Below, one piece after another: positions 16,455 to 24,671 of a stretch of DNA of 64,000 nt. The DNA comes from Aeromicrobium sp. PE09-221 (GTDB lineage: Bacteria > Actinomycetota > Actinomycetes > Propionibacteriales > Nocardioidaceae): the NCBI RefSeq assembly GCF_002174305.1, contig NZ_MIJB01000005.1:62001-126000 (forward strand). The letters run 5' to 3'. Position numbers and translations under genes: made by a program. The notes under the pieces are model-generated. The model saw only the letters and a program-made list of their open reading frames with translations. It had not been told where the DNA came from and did no database searches. The first letter of the stretch is position 1; each line of letters starts with the position of its first letter.

Positions 16455-18137
16455 ATGGAGGCGGCCCAGCACACGGAGACGAGCGCCGATGCCGTGTACG
16501 ACCGCTACTCGCGACTGGTCCAGGATCTCCTCGGCGTCCCGGTTGCCCTGGTGACCAAGGTGGCCGACGACCATCAGCGGTTCATCGGCGCCGTCGGCCT
16601 CCCCGAGCCCTGGCAGACCGACCGCACCACCCCGCTCTCGCATTCCTTCTGCCAGTACGTGCGCTCCGAGGACGCGCCGCTCGTCGTCAGCGACGCCAGG
16701 GAGGTGGAGACACTCCGCGACAATCTCGCGATCGGGGATCTGGGCGTCGTCGCTTACGCCGGCGTGCCGCTGCGCGACGCCGGGGGCAGCACGATCGGGG
16801 CGCTCTGCGCCATCGACACCGAGCCCCGCGCCTGGGAGGATCGCGAGCTCGCGGTCCTCCACGACATCTCCCTCGCCTGCACAGCGCACCTGCGATCGTC
16901 AGCCGCCGCGACCGAGGCCACCGCCGCCCGCCAACGGGCCGAGCGTGAGCGCCGCCGTACCGCCGCACTGCTGCAGATGGCCGAGGCCTTCGTGGCGACG
17001 ACCACGATCCGCGAGGTGCTCGAGGCCGCCGGCCGGCTCGGCGAGCTGGTGGGTGCGGGAGCGGTCAGCATCGGCGTGCCCGACTCAGCAGGCGCCCTGG
17101 TCTGGCACGCGAAGGACGGCGGACAGACCACGACCAGTGCCGAGCACTGGAACGGTCTCCGGCGCGCGATGCCCGCGACCCCGATCTTCACGACCTCCCC
17201 CGAGGCACTCGGACCCGAGCTCTTCGAGCTGCTGCCCGCCGAGGTGACTGCGAACGCCACGGGGGCCGCGACGGTGCTGCCACTGCGCGTCGAGAGTCGC
17301 ACCATCGGGCTGGCGGCGATCGTCTGGTCGGACACCGTCGCCGTCCCCGCGGCCGATCAGCTCACCCTGACCGCGCTCGCCCGCTACACCTCCGTCGCAC
17401 TCGACCGTGCCCAACTGCTGGAGGCGCGCCAGGACGCCGCCCATCACCTCCAACGGTCCATGCTCACCGAGGTCCCCGAGATCCCGGGGCTGCCGATCCG
17501 CGCGGTCTATCGGACCGCTCACGTCGCCGACGAGGTGGGCGGCGACTGGTACGACGTGCTGGAACTCGTGGACGGACGGGTGGCCGTCGCGGTGGGCGAT
17601 GTCGCCGGACACGACATCGAGGCCGCGTCGGCGATGGGGCAGCTGCGCTTCGCCCTCCGCACGCTGCTGTGGAGTCGCCGGGACGAGCCGGCCGCCCTCC
17701 TGTCGGCGCTGGACGATCTCAACTCGAGCATCGGACCGGATGCGCTCACGACCGTGGTGCTGGCCATCCTCGGCGAACCGGAGTCAGACGGCAGCCGCAC
17801 GCTGACCTGGAGCAATGCCGGCCATCTTCCGCCGATCCTCCAGCGCTCAGGACAGCCGGCCGTCCTGATGGAGGCATCCCCCGATCTGATGCTGGGCGTC
17901 TCACCCGGCGGGTCGCGCTCCGATCATCTGACCCGCCTCGAGCCGGGGGACATCTTCGTGCTCTATACCGATGGGCTGGTCGAACAACGCGATGCCGATG
18001 TGGCCGAGCGACTCTCCGATCTCACCCGTGCCCTCGATGAGCACGACCCGCTCCGGCCCGATGAGATCGCTCGTGCCCTGACCGACGGCCGCGACCGTGG
18101 CGACGATGTCGTCCTCCTCACCCTCCGTGTCAACTGA
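16455..18137 (+). CDS. PP2C/SpoIIE serine phosphatase with two GAF domains
   Basis: A 560-residue soluble protein. GAF domain 1 spans about 15-150 (FCQYVRSEDAPLVVSDAR, then VPLRDAGGSTIGALCAID). A helical linker and GAF domain 2 follow at about 170-320. The SpoIIE-type PP2C domain occupies 330-560, with metal-binding aspartates in DEVGGDWYDVLEL, VAVGDVAGHD and FVLYTDGLVEQRD. Such proteins (RsbU/RsbP-like) dephosphorylate anti-anti-sigma factors or other partners in response to signals bound by GAF. No anti-sigma or STAS gene lies nearby, so the partner is encoded elsewhere. Confidence 0.88.
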   Translation: MEAAQHTETSADAVYDRYSRLVQDLLGVPVALVTKVADDHQRFIGAVGLPEPWQTDRTTPLSHSFCQYVRSEDAPLVVSDAREVETLRDNLAIGDLGVVAYAGVPLRDAGGSTIGALCAIDTEPRAWEDRELAVLHDISLACTAHLRSSAAATEATAARQRAERERRRTAALLQMAEAFVATTTIREVLEAAGRLGELVGAGAVSIGVPDSAGALVWHAKDGGQTTTSAEHWNGLRRAMPATPIFTTSPEALGPELFELLPAEVTANATGAATVLPLRVESRTIGLAAIVWSDTVAVPAADQLTLTALARYTSVALDRAQLLEARQDAAHHLQRSMLTEVPEIPGLPIRAVYRTAHVADEVGGDWYDVLELVDGRVAVAVGDVAGHDIEAASAMGQLRFALRTLLWSRRDEPAALLSALDDLNSSIGPDALTTVVLAILGEPESDGSRTLTWSNAGHLPPILQRSGQPAVLMEASPDLMLGVSPGGSRSDHLTRLEPGDIFVLYTDGLVEQRDADVAERLSDLTRALDEHDPLRPDEIARALTDGRDRGDDVVLLTLRVN

Positions 18138-18145
18138 CGCACCCG

Positions 18146-18231
18146 TAGAGGTCGGAACCCGTTGAGTGTGACGTTTGGACGGTGATTTCCCCGATTCTGC
18201 CGTCCAAACGTCCCACTCAACGTGACCTCTA
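18146..18231. repeat. Long two-part inverted repeat between convergent genes
   Basis: Inner arms at 18161-18182 and 18200-18221 pair over 22 bp with one mismatch around a 17-nt loop. Outer arms TAGAGGTC (18146-18153) and GACCTCTA (18224-18231) pair perfectly over 8 bp. The TAG stop of the mmpL-like gene lies inside the right outer arm. It could act as a bidirectional terminator, but it is longer and more structured than usual and lacks T-tracts, so a REP-like palindromic element is an alternative. Confidence 0.75.
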
Positions 18232-20569
18232 GGCCTTCGCGGCGGGCTTCTCTCCCAGGGACTCGAGCAGCTTCTCCCCCTCGACATCGAGATCGGGGAG
18301 CAGGCGGTCGAGCCAGCGCGGCAGGCGCCAGGCGCGATCGCCGAACATCGCCATCAGCGCCGGGACGAGCGTCATGCGCACGAGGAAGGCGTCGATCGCG
18401 ATCGCCACAGCGAGCGCGAATCCAATCTGCTTGATCATCGGATCGCCGTTGAAGATGAAACCGGCGAACACCGACACCATGATGATTGCCGCGGCCACCA
18501 CGACCCGGCTGGAGTGGGAGAAGCCGTCGATGACGGAATCACGTCCGCGGTGACCGTGAACCCACGATTCGCGCATCGAGGAGACCAGGAAGACCTGGTA
18601 GTCCATCGCGAGGCCGTAGGCGATGCCGGTCACGAGGATCGGCAGCATCGCCATGACCGGGCCGGTCGAGTCCAGGCCGAAAAGCTGGTTCACCCAGCCC
18701 CACTGGAAGACCGCCGTCGTCAAGCCGAGGGTCGCCAGGATCGAAAGCAGGAAACCCGCGGTCGCCTTCAACGGCACCAGCAACGAGCGGAACACCAGGG
18801 TGAGCACGATGAGCGACAGCACGAGGACGATCGCCAGATAGACCGGCATGACATCGCCCATCTTCTCGGCGATGTCGATGCCCATAGCCGTCTGTCCGGT
18901 GATGCCGAGCGTGACGCCGAAGTCCTGCTCGTAGCCGGCCGAGGCATCGCGCAGGTCGTGGACAAGCGTGTCGGTCTCCGGATCGGTCGGCCCACTCGTG
19001 GGGACCACCGACATGATGACGGTGCGGCCGTCCTCGCTCATACCCGCGACCTCGGCGGAGGCGACGTCGTCGTTGCCGGAGATGTCCTCGACGACTGCCC
19101 CGACCGCGGTCGGATCGACGGGGTTCTGATCCGCCGATGCCACCACGACGAGCAGCGGACCGTTGGACCCCTCGCCGAAGGCGCGGCTGGTGGCCTCGTA
19201 GCTCTCGCGCTGGACCGACCCCTCGTTGTAGTTCTCGCCCGACGGCAGACCCATGCGCATGTCGAGGGCGGGGATGGCGGCGACGGCCGCGATCGCCACG
19301 ACGCCGATCGCGACGACGAAGCGGTTCTTGGTCACGAAGTCGGCCCAGCCCCGGGCGATGCCGTGGTCGTCGCCGTCGACGACCTTGCGCGCGTAGCTCT
19401 CACGGGCCTTCTGGCTGACGATCCGCTCCCCGACGAGACCGAGCAGAGCGGGCAGCAGGGTCAGCGCGACGAGCACCGCGATCGCGACGGTGGCCGCGGC
19501 GATGATCGCCATGCTGCTCAACAGGCTGATGCCGATCACGAGGAGCGCGAGCAGGGCGATGACCACGGTGGTCCCAGCGAAGAACACCGCGCTGCCGGCC
19601 GTTCCCACAGCGCGTCCGGCCGCTTCGTGTGCGGAGAGGTCTTGGCGCATGACCAGCCGACGCTGCCGGTTGACGATGAAGAGCGCGTAGTCGATGCCGA
19701 CGGCGAGGCCCAGCATGAGGCCGAGGACGAGGGACATCGAGTTGAGCTGATAGAAGTGCGCGAGGGCGTAAGCACCGCCCACGCCGGTGCCCACGCCGAC
19801 GAGGGCCGTCAGGAGCGGGAGGCCGGCGGCGACGAGCGATCCGAGGGTGAGGATCAGCACCACGGCCGCGACCACGAGGCCGACGACCTCGCCGACGCCC
19901 ACGACCTCGGGCAGTTCCTGCAGCGATCCACCCGGCAGGACGTTGATGCCAGCATCCTCGGTGGGCTGCTCGGCGGCGTGCAGGACGTCCTCGATGGTGC
20001 CCTGCGGCAGGTCGAAGGTCTGCTGGGTGAACTGGAACTGCAGCATCGCGACGCTGCCATCGGCGGAGACGACCATGCCCGGCACCGGTTGCGCCTGCGC
20101 GCCTTCACCCACGACGAGCGGCAACGGCTGCTCGAGCTCGATGCCTGAGGCACGCGCCGCGAGCGCCTCCTGGACGGCCGCGACCTGTTCGGCGGCCTGG
20201 GCCTGCGCGGCCTCCGGGTCGGCGCTGGCGGCCAGCTCGGCGGGATTGACGACCTCGTCGTTCTCGTACACATCGGCCGCGGCCTGGCCCAGTGCGGCGG
20301 CAGCCTGCGGGTCGTCGTAGAACGTCGTGTCGTCGGGAGCCTCGAAGACGATGGCCCCTTGTCCACCGGCAGCCTCGGGAAGGTCGGCGGAGAGCTGATC
20401 GATGACATCCTGAGCCGGGACGTCGTTGATCGTGAACTCCGAGCTCATGCGCGGCGTGTTCAGCGCGAGGGAACCACACGATGACGGCAAGCAGGATCAC
20501 CCACGCGCCGATGAATCGGAACGGATGGGCGAAGGCCGACTTACCGAGCCGGTACAGCAGCGTGGACAC
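18229..20569 (-). pseudogene. MMPL-family (RND-type) exporter, frameshifted near the N-terminus
   Basis: A GTG start at 20567-20569, with a GAGGAGAG ribosome site, encodes STLLYRLGKSAFAHPFRFIG and the first transmembrane helix, ending VILLAVIV. Near 20475-20482 the frame changes by one base. The remaining 740 residues (LALNTPRMSSEF onward to KPAAKA at 18229) are intact and contain the two MMPL domains with about eleven helices. Removing a single T from GTGTGG would restore one protein of about 775 residues. The product would export lipids or drugs across the membrane. The divergent TetR gene is its likely repressor. Either the gene is newly inactivated or the base is an assembly error; an internal restart (ATG 20448-20450) would lose the first helix. 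Confidence 0.82.
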
Positions 20570-20658
20570 GCGTGCGCTCTCCTCAGAACGAAGTGATAGG
20601 CAACTCTCATATCGTAGAATGGGGTCCCAACCAGGACACGTGTCAGCGCAGGAGAGTC

Positions 20659-21270
20659 ATGTCACAGCGCCGCGACAGCCGTCGCAATGCCGAGCGCATC
20701 GTGCAGGCACTGCGCGATCTGTGGACCGACGAGGGCTCGCCCTCGATGCAACAGGTGGCTCAGCGCGCCGGCGTGGGCATCGCGACGCTCTATCGCCATT
20801 TCCCGAATCGGGGCTCGCTGGAGAAGGCAGCCTTTCAGTCGCTCTTCGCCGAGGAGATCGCGCCGATCGTCGATCGTGCGGCCGCAGCGGACGAGCTGGA
20901 CCTGCTCACGGTGGCCGAGGAGTTCGTGACGGCGATCGGCCGCTATGCACCCCTGCTCAGCGTGATCGAGGTCTCCGTGGTGACCGACGAGGCGCTGGAC
21001 ACCTTGGCCGAGTCCTTCCTCGGGCTCCTGCACGATGGACAGGACTCGGGGGTGTTGCGCGCCGATCTCGAACCGGTCAACCTCTTCTGGGTCCTGCGGA
21101 TGCTGGTGCTCGGACTGACCTCGGAGCTGTCGTCACCCTCGGTGCGCCGGCGCTATCTGGCGCTGGTGATGCCGTCCGTGATGCCCGGGGGTCCGCCGAT
21201 ACCGGCCCTCGCGGCCGAGGACTACGACCGCATGGGGGTGGCACCCGAACACCGCGGCCCTCGCAGGTGA
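20659..21270 (+). CDS. TetR-family repressor, probably of the MMPL exporter
   Basis: A 203-residue regulator with the N-terminal HTH SMQQVAQRAGVGIATLYRHFPNRGSLEKAAF. The start is ATG 20659 (MSQRRDSRRNAERI) with AGGAGA 5 nt upstream; upstream in-frame starts would read through the promoter. It is divergent from the MMPL gene, the usual layout for a repressor of its neighbour. The C-terminal ligand domain follows the TetR_C group seen in MMPL-linked repressors. Confidence 0.88.
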   Translation: MSQRRDSRRNAERIVQALRDLWTDEGSPSMQQVAQRAGVGIATLYRHFPNRGSLEKAAFQSLFAEEIAPIVDRAAAADELDLLTVAEEFVTAIGRYAPLLSVIEVSVVTDEALDTLAESFLGLLHDGQDSGVLRADLEPVNLFWVLRMLVLGLTSELSSPSVRRRYLALVMPSVMPGGPPIPALAAEDYDRMGVAPEHRGPRR

Positions 21271-21354
21271 CCTGCTTCCTCGCGGCCGGGTTGGCCGCTC
21301 CTCGCCCGTTCCGGCGCGGCGGAGGTACCCATGCAACTCCATCCGGCGCTTGGG

Positions 21355-22311
21355 TCAGGCCGTGTCGAGGCAGGTGAACTGACGGCGATAGGCAGCCGGG
21401 CTCGTGCCGCGCAGCGCACCGAAGTGATACCGCAGGGTGGCCGCAGCGCCGAACCCGCACCGGCTGGCGATCTCCTCGATGGACAGCCGGGTCTGCTCCA
21501 GCAGTTGCTCGGCGCGAGCCACCCGCTCGGCGGTCAGCCACTGCAGCGGTGTCGTACCGGTCTCGTCTCGGAAGCGCCGAGCGAAGGTCCGCTCCGACAT
21601 GGTGGCGACCCGCGCCAGGTCGCCGACTGTGAGCGGTTCGTGGAGTCGATCGCGGGCCCACTGCAGCACATCGCCGAGCGACTCGCAGTCCTCGGCGCGC
21701 ACCGGCGTCGGCACGAACTGCGCCTGCCCTCCCCCGCGATGGGGAGGCATGACGATCCGGCGGGCAGCGGTAGCGGCGGTCGCGGCGCCGAAGGCCTTGC
21801 GCATCAGATGCAGATTGGCATCGATCCCGGCCGCCGAGCCGGCCCCGGTGAGAATCGGGCCGTCCTCCACGTAGAGCACGGAGACATCGACCTCGGTGTC
21901 CGGGAAGCGCGCCGCCATCTCCTCGCCGTAGCGCCAGTGGGTCGTAGCACGGCGATGGTCGAGGAGTCCGGCATAGCCGAGCATGAAGGCCGCCGTGCAG
22001 GACGCGACGATGGTGGCACCGTGGTCATGCGCTGCCCGCAGGGCCTCACTGATCGCGGGTTGCTCGACACGGAAATCCCGGCTCGCGGCGACGGCGACGA
22101 GATCGGCGGTCGCGACTCGCTCGAGATCGTGCTCGACATACAGATCGAAGCCGGCCGAGCCGCTCACCCGCCCCGGCCGCGGCGTGCACATCGCGACGTC
22201 GAAGACCGGATTGTCGTCCTCGGGGTGGAAAGGCTCGGCCCAGATCTCGGTGATGACGCCGAGGCCGAAGGGCTCCACGCCCTCCGGCACGACCACGGCG
22301 ACCGAGCGCAT
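21355..22311 (-). CDS. GlxA-type AraC-family regulator with DJ-1/PfpI domain
   Basis: A 318-residue protein. The N-terminal 180 residues form a class I glutamine amidotransferase-like (DJ-1/PfpI) domain with the nucleophile-elbow cysteine in VASCTAAFMLGYAGLLD. The C-terminal 100 residues are an AraC double HTH: VATMSERTFARRFRDETGTTPLQWL and SIEEIASRCGFGAAATLRYHF. The start is ATG 22309-22311, preceded by a strong AGGAGGTG. It is an activator or repressor of unknown targets, standing alone between two unrelated units. Confidence 0.9.
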   Translation of the reverse strand: MRSVAVVVPEGVEPFGLGVITEIWAEPFHPEDDNPVFDVAMCTPRPGRVSGSAGFDLYVEHDLERVATADLVAVAASRDFRVEQPAISEALRAAHDHGATIVASCTAAFMLGYAGLLDHRRATTHWRYGEEMAARFPDTEVDVSVLYVEDGPILTGAGSAAGIDANLHLMRKAFGAATAATAARRIVMPPHRGGGQAQFVPTPVRAEDCESLGDVLQWARDRLHEPLTVGDLARVATMSERTFARRFRDETGTTPLQWLTAERVARAEQLLEQTRLSIEEIASRCGFGAAATLRYHFGALRGTSPAAYRRQFTCLDTA

Positions 22312-22392
22312 CGCACCTCCTGGCGGGATCTTGACGAATGATGTCCTTCCAGCCACTCGTGGCTGGAATTGAATGGTAGCACGATATCAGCC

Positions 22393-22581
22393 ATGGCGCT
22401 GCTCATCATCGTTTTCGCTCTCCTCGCCGGGCTGTCCTTGGTCGCCCTGGCACGCGATCTCCGCCGCGACGGCTACGGTGTCCGACCCCCACCGTCCTCA
22501 CGTGACACGTCTCGCGGAGACGCCGCGGCCGCGCCGACCGAGGTGGGACGACGTGCTCGCAGGCCGTGGTCACCGAGGTGA
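22393..22581 (+). CDS. Small single-pass membrane protein, unknown function
   Basis: A 62-residue protein: MALLIIVFALLAGLSLVALA forms one transmembrane helix, followed by a charged R/D/P-rich tail beginning RDLRRDGYGVRPPP. Small proteins with this layout are frequent in Actinobacteria and have no assigned role. The ATG lies 81 bp from the divergent GlxA-type gene. Confidence 0.6.
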   Translation: MALLIIVFALLAGLSLVALARDLRRDGYGVRPPPSSRDTSRGDAAAAPTEVGRRARRPWSPR

Positions 22582-22641
22582 CCGACGGCGCCCCGAGACT
22601 GTCTCGCTCGATCGTCGGGCTCAAGCATCGAGCGGTGGGAC

Positions 22642-22672
22642 ACGCACCTCTCGCGGCACGGGAGAGGTGCGT
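22642..22672 (-). terminator. Stem-loop terminator of the erm gene
   Basis: ACGCACCTCTC (22642-22652) and GAGAGGTGCGT (22662-22672) form a perfect 11-bp stem with a 9-nt loop, 28 bp past the erm stop codon. No T-tract follows. Confidence 0.65.
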
Positions 22673-22699
22673 AACTCACCACCCCCCCCCGGGCGGGCG

Positions 22700-23446
22700 T
22701 CAGGTGCGGCGCGCAAAGAGACCGGCCCACTGCTCCGGGCTCAGGTCGCGAGGCAGGTCGCGTGGCCCGACCCCCAGTTCACGGAGTAGTCGGTCGGGAC
22801 ACGGTGCCCCGGCCGACCGGAGCATCGCGGCGAGTCCGCGCCCACGCGCCGTGAAGACGGTCTTGACGAAGCGCTCGTAGTCGCGGCGACGGTCGGCCGG
22901 CAGCAGTGGGTCGGCTCGACGGCGGATCGTGAGAATGCCGCCGTCGACGCTCGGCCGCGGCCGGAAGGCCTCCGCGGGCACACGCCGGTCGAGCCGCACC
23001 GTGAACCACGGGTCGGTCTGCGCGGTCAGCATCGTCCGGCCGCCGACCCCGGCCCGCTTGCGCGCTACTTCCCACTGCAGCAGCAGCACCGCATCGGTCC
23101 ATCCGGATGAGGACAGCAGCCGCCGGAGGATCGGCGTGGTCAGGTGGAAGGGGAGATTGCCCACGACGACCGGGCGGTCGAGACGGACCCGCAGCGCATC
23201 CAGGTGCATCACCTGGGCGCCCGGCGCGGAACGCTTCGTCGCCTGGACGCAACGCGGGTCGATGTCGATGGCGAGCAGCGGCCGCCCAAGCTCCGCGAGC
23301 GGCCGGGTCAGCGCGCCACGGCCGCAGCCGATCTCCAGGACGGGTCCGGAGGTCTGGTCGACGAGGTGGAGGATGCGGCCGATGGTGCCGCGGTCATGCA
23401 GGAAGTTCTGGCCGAGCTCATGTCGGCCACCAGAAGGGGATCGCAC
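22700..23446 (-). CDS. erm: Erm-family 23S rRNA (adenine-N6) methyltransferase
   Basis: A 248-residue protein carrying the Erm hallmark RHELGQNFLHD at the N-terminus, SAM motif I PVLEIGCGRGALT near residue 36, the acidic motif II LAIDIDP, and the adenine-binding motif IV VVGNLPFHLTTPILRRLL near 94. Erm enzymes methylate A2058 of 23S rRNA and give resistance to macrolides, lincosamides and streptogramin B. The start is GTG 23444-23446 with CTGGAG 6 nt upstream. The 140 bp before it hold a short ORF and hairpins that look like a translational attenuator. KsgA is excluded because the HELGQNF variant is Erm-specific. Confidence 0.9.
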   Translation of the reverse strand: MRSPSGGRHELGQNFLHDRGTIGRILHLVDQTSGPVLEIGCGRGALTRPLAELGRPLLAIDIDPRCVQATKRSAPGAQVMHLDALRVRLDRPVVVGNLPFHLTTPILRRLLSSSGWTDAVLLLQWEVARKRAGVGGRTMLTAQTDPWFTVRLDRRVPAEAFRPRPSVDGGILTIRRRADPLLPADRRRDYERFVKTVFTARGRGLAAMLRSAGAPCPDRLLRELGVGPRDLPRDLSPEQWAGLFARRT

Positions 23447-23452
23447 GAAGTG

Positions 23453-23486
23453 CTCCAGTGTGAAGAGGGAATGACGAGTACTGGAG
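23453..23486 (-). promoter_or_regulatory. Hairpin sequestering the erm ribosome-binding site
   Basis: On the erm transcript CTCCAGT (23486-23480) pairs with ACTGGAG (23459-23453). The latter contains the erm Shine-Dalgarno CTGGAG 6 nt before the GTG. The 7-bp stem with a 20-nt loop would keep erm off until the structure is opened. Confidence 0.6.
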
Positions 23487-23488
23487 GT

Positions 23489-23521
23489 ACGGCGCGACGA
23501 GGTTCAGCGAGGACGCGCCGT
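23489..23521 (-). promoter_or_regulatory. First hairpin of the erm leader
   Basis: ACGGCGCG and CGCGCCGT arms (23514-23521 and 23489-23496) form a perfect 8-bp stem beginning at the last base of the leader stop codon. A ribosome held at the end of the leader ORF would cover the first arm. Confidence 0.55.
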
Positions 23522-23583
23522 CAGGCGCTGCGCTCGCGAACGAGGCTCAGCCGCCCGTAGGCGGCCTTGGTTATCGATCCCAT
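23521..23583 (-). CDS. erm leader peptide (20 residues)
   Basis: ATG 23581-23583 to TGA 23521-23523 encodes MGSITKAAYGRLSLVRERSA. It ends 74 nt before the erm start. The C-terminal RER matches the +X+ motif at which macrolide-bound ribosomes stall in known leader peptides of erm genes. TAGACT lies exactly 7 nt upstream of the ATG, so it is a leaderless first ORF of the erm transcript. Its function as an attenuator is inferred from position, motif and hairpins. Confidence 0.6.
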   Translation of the reverse strand: MGSITKAAYGRLSLVRERSA

Positions 23584-23590
23584 GCGGGCC

Positions 23591-23596
23591 AGTCTA
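23591..23596 (-). promoter_or_regulatory. -10 element (TAGACT) of the erm leader transcript
   Basis: TAGACT-N7-ATG, the leaderless spacing found elsewhere in the window. The divergent GNAT gene shares this promoter region. Confidence 0.55.
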
Positions 23597-23617
23597 GTAC
23601 AGAGAGATGATGGAGCG

Positions 23618-24064
23618 GTGTACCCCGTCCTCAGACCTTTACGCAGTGCCGACGAGCCGTCGGTGGTCGAGATCTGGCGGCGTGCCGTGGAGGCGACCCA
23701 CGAGTTCCTCTCTCCCGAGGACATCGACTTCTACGAGGGGCATATCCGCGACACCTATCTCCCGGCCCTCGACGTGACCGTCGCGGAGCTGAGCGGGCGC
23801 ATCGTGGGCTTTCTCGGATTGCAGGAGCATCGGGTCGAGATGCTCTTCGTGGACCCCGAGGCGCACAATCTGGGCATCGGTACTCGCCTGCTCGCCCACG
23901 CCGCCGCCCGGCACGCCAGGCTCGATCTGGACGTCAACGAGCAGAACCCGTCGGCCCTGGACTTCTACCGATCCCGAGGCTTCGTCGAGACCGGACGGTC
24001 ACCGACCGACGGCGAGGGACGTCCTTTTCCACTGATCCATCTCAGCGGGCCCTATCCGCGCTGA
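23618..24064 (+). CDS. GNAT-family N-acetyltransferase
   Basis: A 148-residue acetyltransferase similar to YjaB. Motif A reads VEMLFVDPEAHNLGIGTRLLAHA, with the acetyl-CoA pyrophosphate loop in NLGIG, and the C-terminal strand is DVNEQNPSALDFYRSRGF. It transfers acetyl from acetyl-CoA to an unknown amine. The start is set at GTG 23618 because the conserved N-terminus begins YPVLRPLRSADEPSVVEIW. In-frame ATGs upstream (23567, 23582) would overlap the erm promoter, so the start is uncertain by about 17 codons. It is divergent from erm; no functional link is evident. Confidence 0.82.
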   Translation: MYPVLRPLRSADEPSVVEIWRRAVEATHEFLSPEDIDFYEGHIRDTYLPALDVTVAELSGRIVGFLGLQEHRVEMLFVDPEAHNLGIGTRLLAHAAARHARLDLDVNEQNPSALDFYRSRGFVETGRSPTDGEGRPFPLIHLSGPYPR

Positions 24065-24087
24065 GTCACCCGCTTTGGTGGGTCAGC
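24060..24087 (+). terminator. Stem-loop after the GNAT gene
   Basis: Arms 24060-24070 and 24077-24087 form an 11-bp stem with one mismatch, one G-T pair and a 6-nt loop. It overlaps the GNAT stop codon. Confidence 0.5.
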
Positions 24088-24198
24088 GTCCTTTCGCAAG
24101 GGCAGAATGGACGCCTCAGCACCGCCCGCCCGCGAGAGACGGACGCTCACTCACCGGCCCCGGCATGCGGGTCGTGAGTTGGACACGACCGCGCTGAG

Positions 24199-24480
24199 TC
24201 ACTCGCCCAGCAGCGACAACGCGGTCCACGCGTGTCCGAGGCGATCGGCGAGACCGAGACGGTCGGCGAGCTCGACCGGATCTCGCGGATCCTCGTAGAG
24301 ACTCGCGAAGAGATCGAGAGCCTCCCCGACGCGGAGCTTCGGCTGCAGCCCGGCCTGTTGAAGCTGCACCCCGATATCGCATGGCGCGGCGGCGCGGTCG
24401 CAGGGCGGGTCGACCCCCAGGACCTCGACGGTCCCCGCGTCGGCTGGCGCCAGTCCGGCGATCCGCCAGAGCCGTATCAA
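24199..24480 (-). pseudogene. Fragment of an ABC-2 exporter ATPase
   Basis: The minus strand encodes IAGLAPADAGTVEVLGVDP, then DIGVQLQQAGLQPKLRVGEALDLFASLY and DPVELADRLGL. This aligns with the region between Walker A and the signature of DrrA-type ATPases, including the ATPase encoded at 1457 in this window. Walker A is missing upstream, and the frame ends at ALSLLGE where LSGGQ should occur. The fragment is therefore a decayed internal piece. The residues before 24480 do not belong to the family. Confidence 0.7.
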
Positions 24481-24540
24481 CCGATCGGTCAACCCACCGG
24501 AGTGGGCGATCCGTGGTCCGGCATGGTTCACTAGTGCTCC

Positions 24541-24642
24541 AGGAGGGGAGTATCCCCACTCACGTCCGACTCGTCATCACGTGCGACACCGATGTCGTCC
24601 CGGGTCGGCGGCCGGTTTCCCACCCGGCGGGAGAGACCTCCG
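24541..24642 (+). promoter_or_regulatory. yybP-ykoY (Mn2+) riboswitch upstream of the TerC gene
   Basis: The stretch carries both invariant pieces of this class: GGGGAGTA at 24545-24552 and GAGAGACC at 24631-24638. GGAGG (24542-24546) pairs with CCTCC (24637-24641) to close P1. GC-rich hairpins fill the space between. This class senses manganese and controls Mn exporters and TerC/Alx proteins, which is exactly the gene that follows 30 nt downstream. TAGTGC just before 24541 may be the -10. Confidence 0.85.
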
Positions 24643-24671
24643 GTGATTCGACACGCACCGAAGGATTCTCT

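Noticed and set aside
22681-22690. C homopolymer run beside the erm terminator
   Set aside because: Noted as a possible phase-variable tract, but it lies in non-coding DNA after the stop codon and no promoter is affected.
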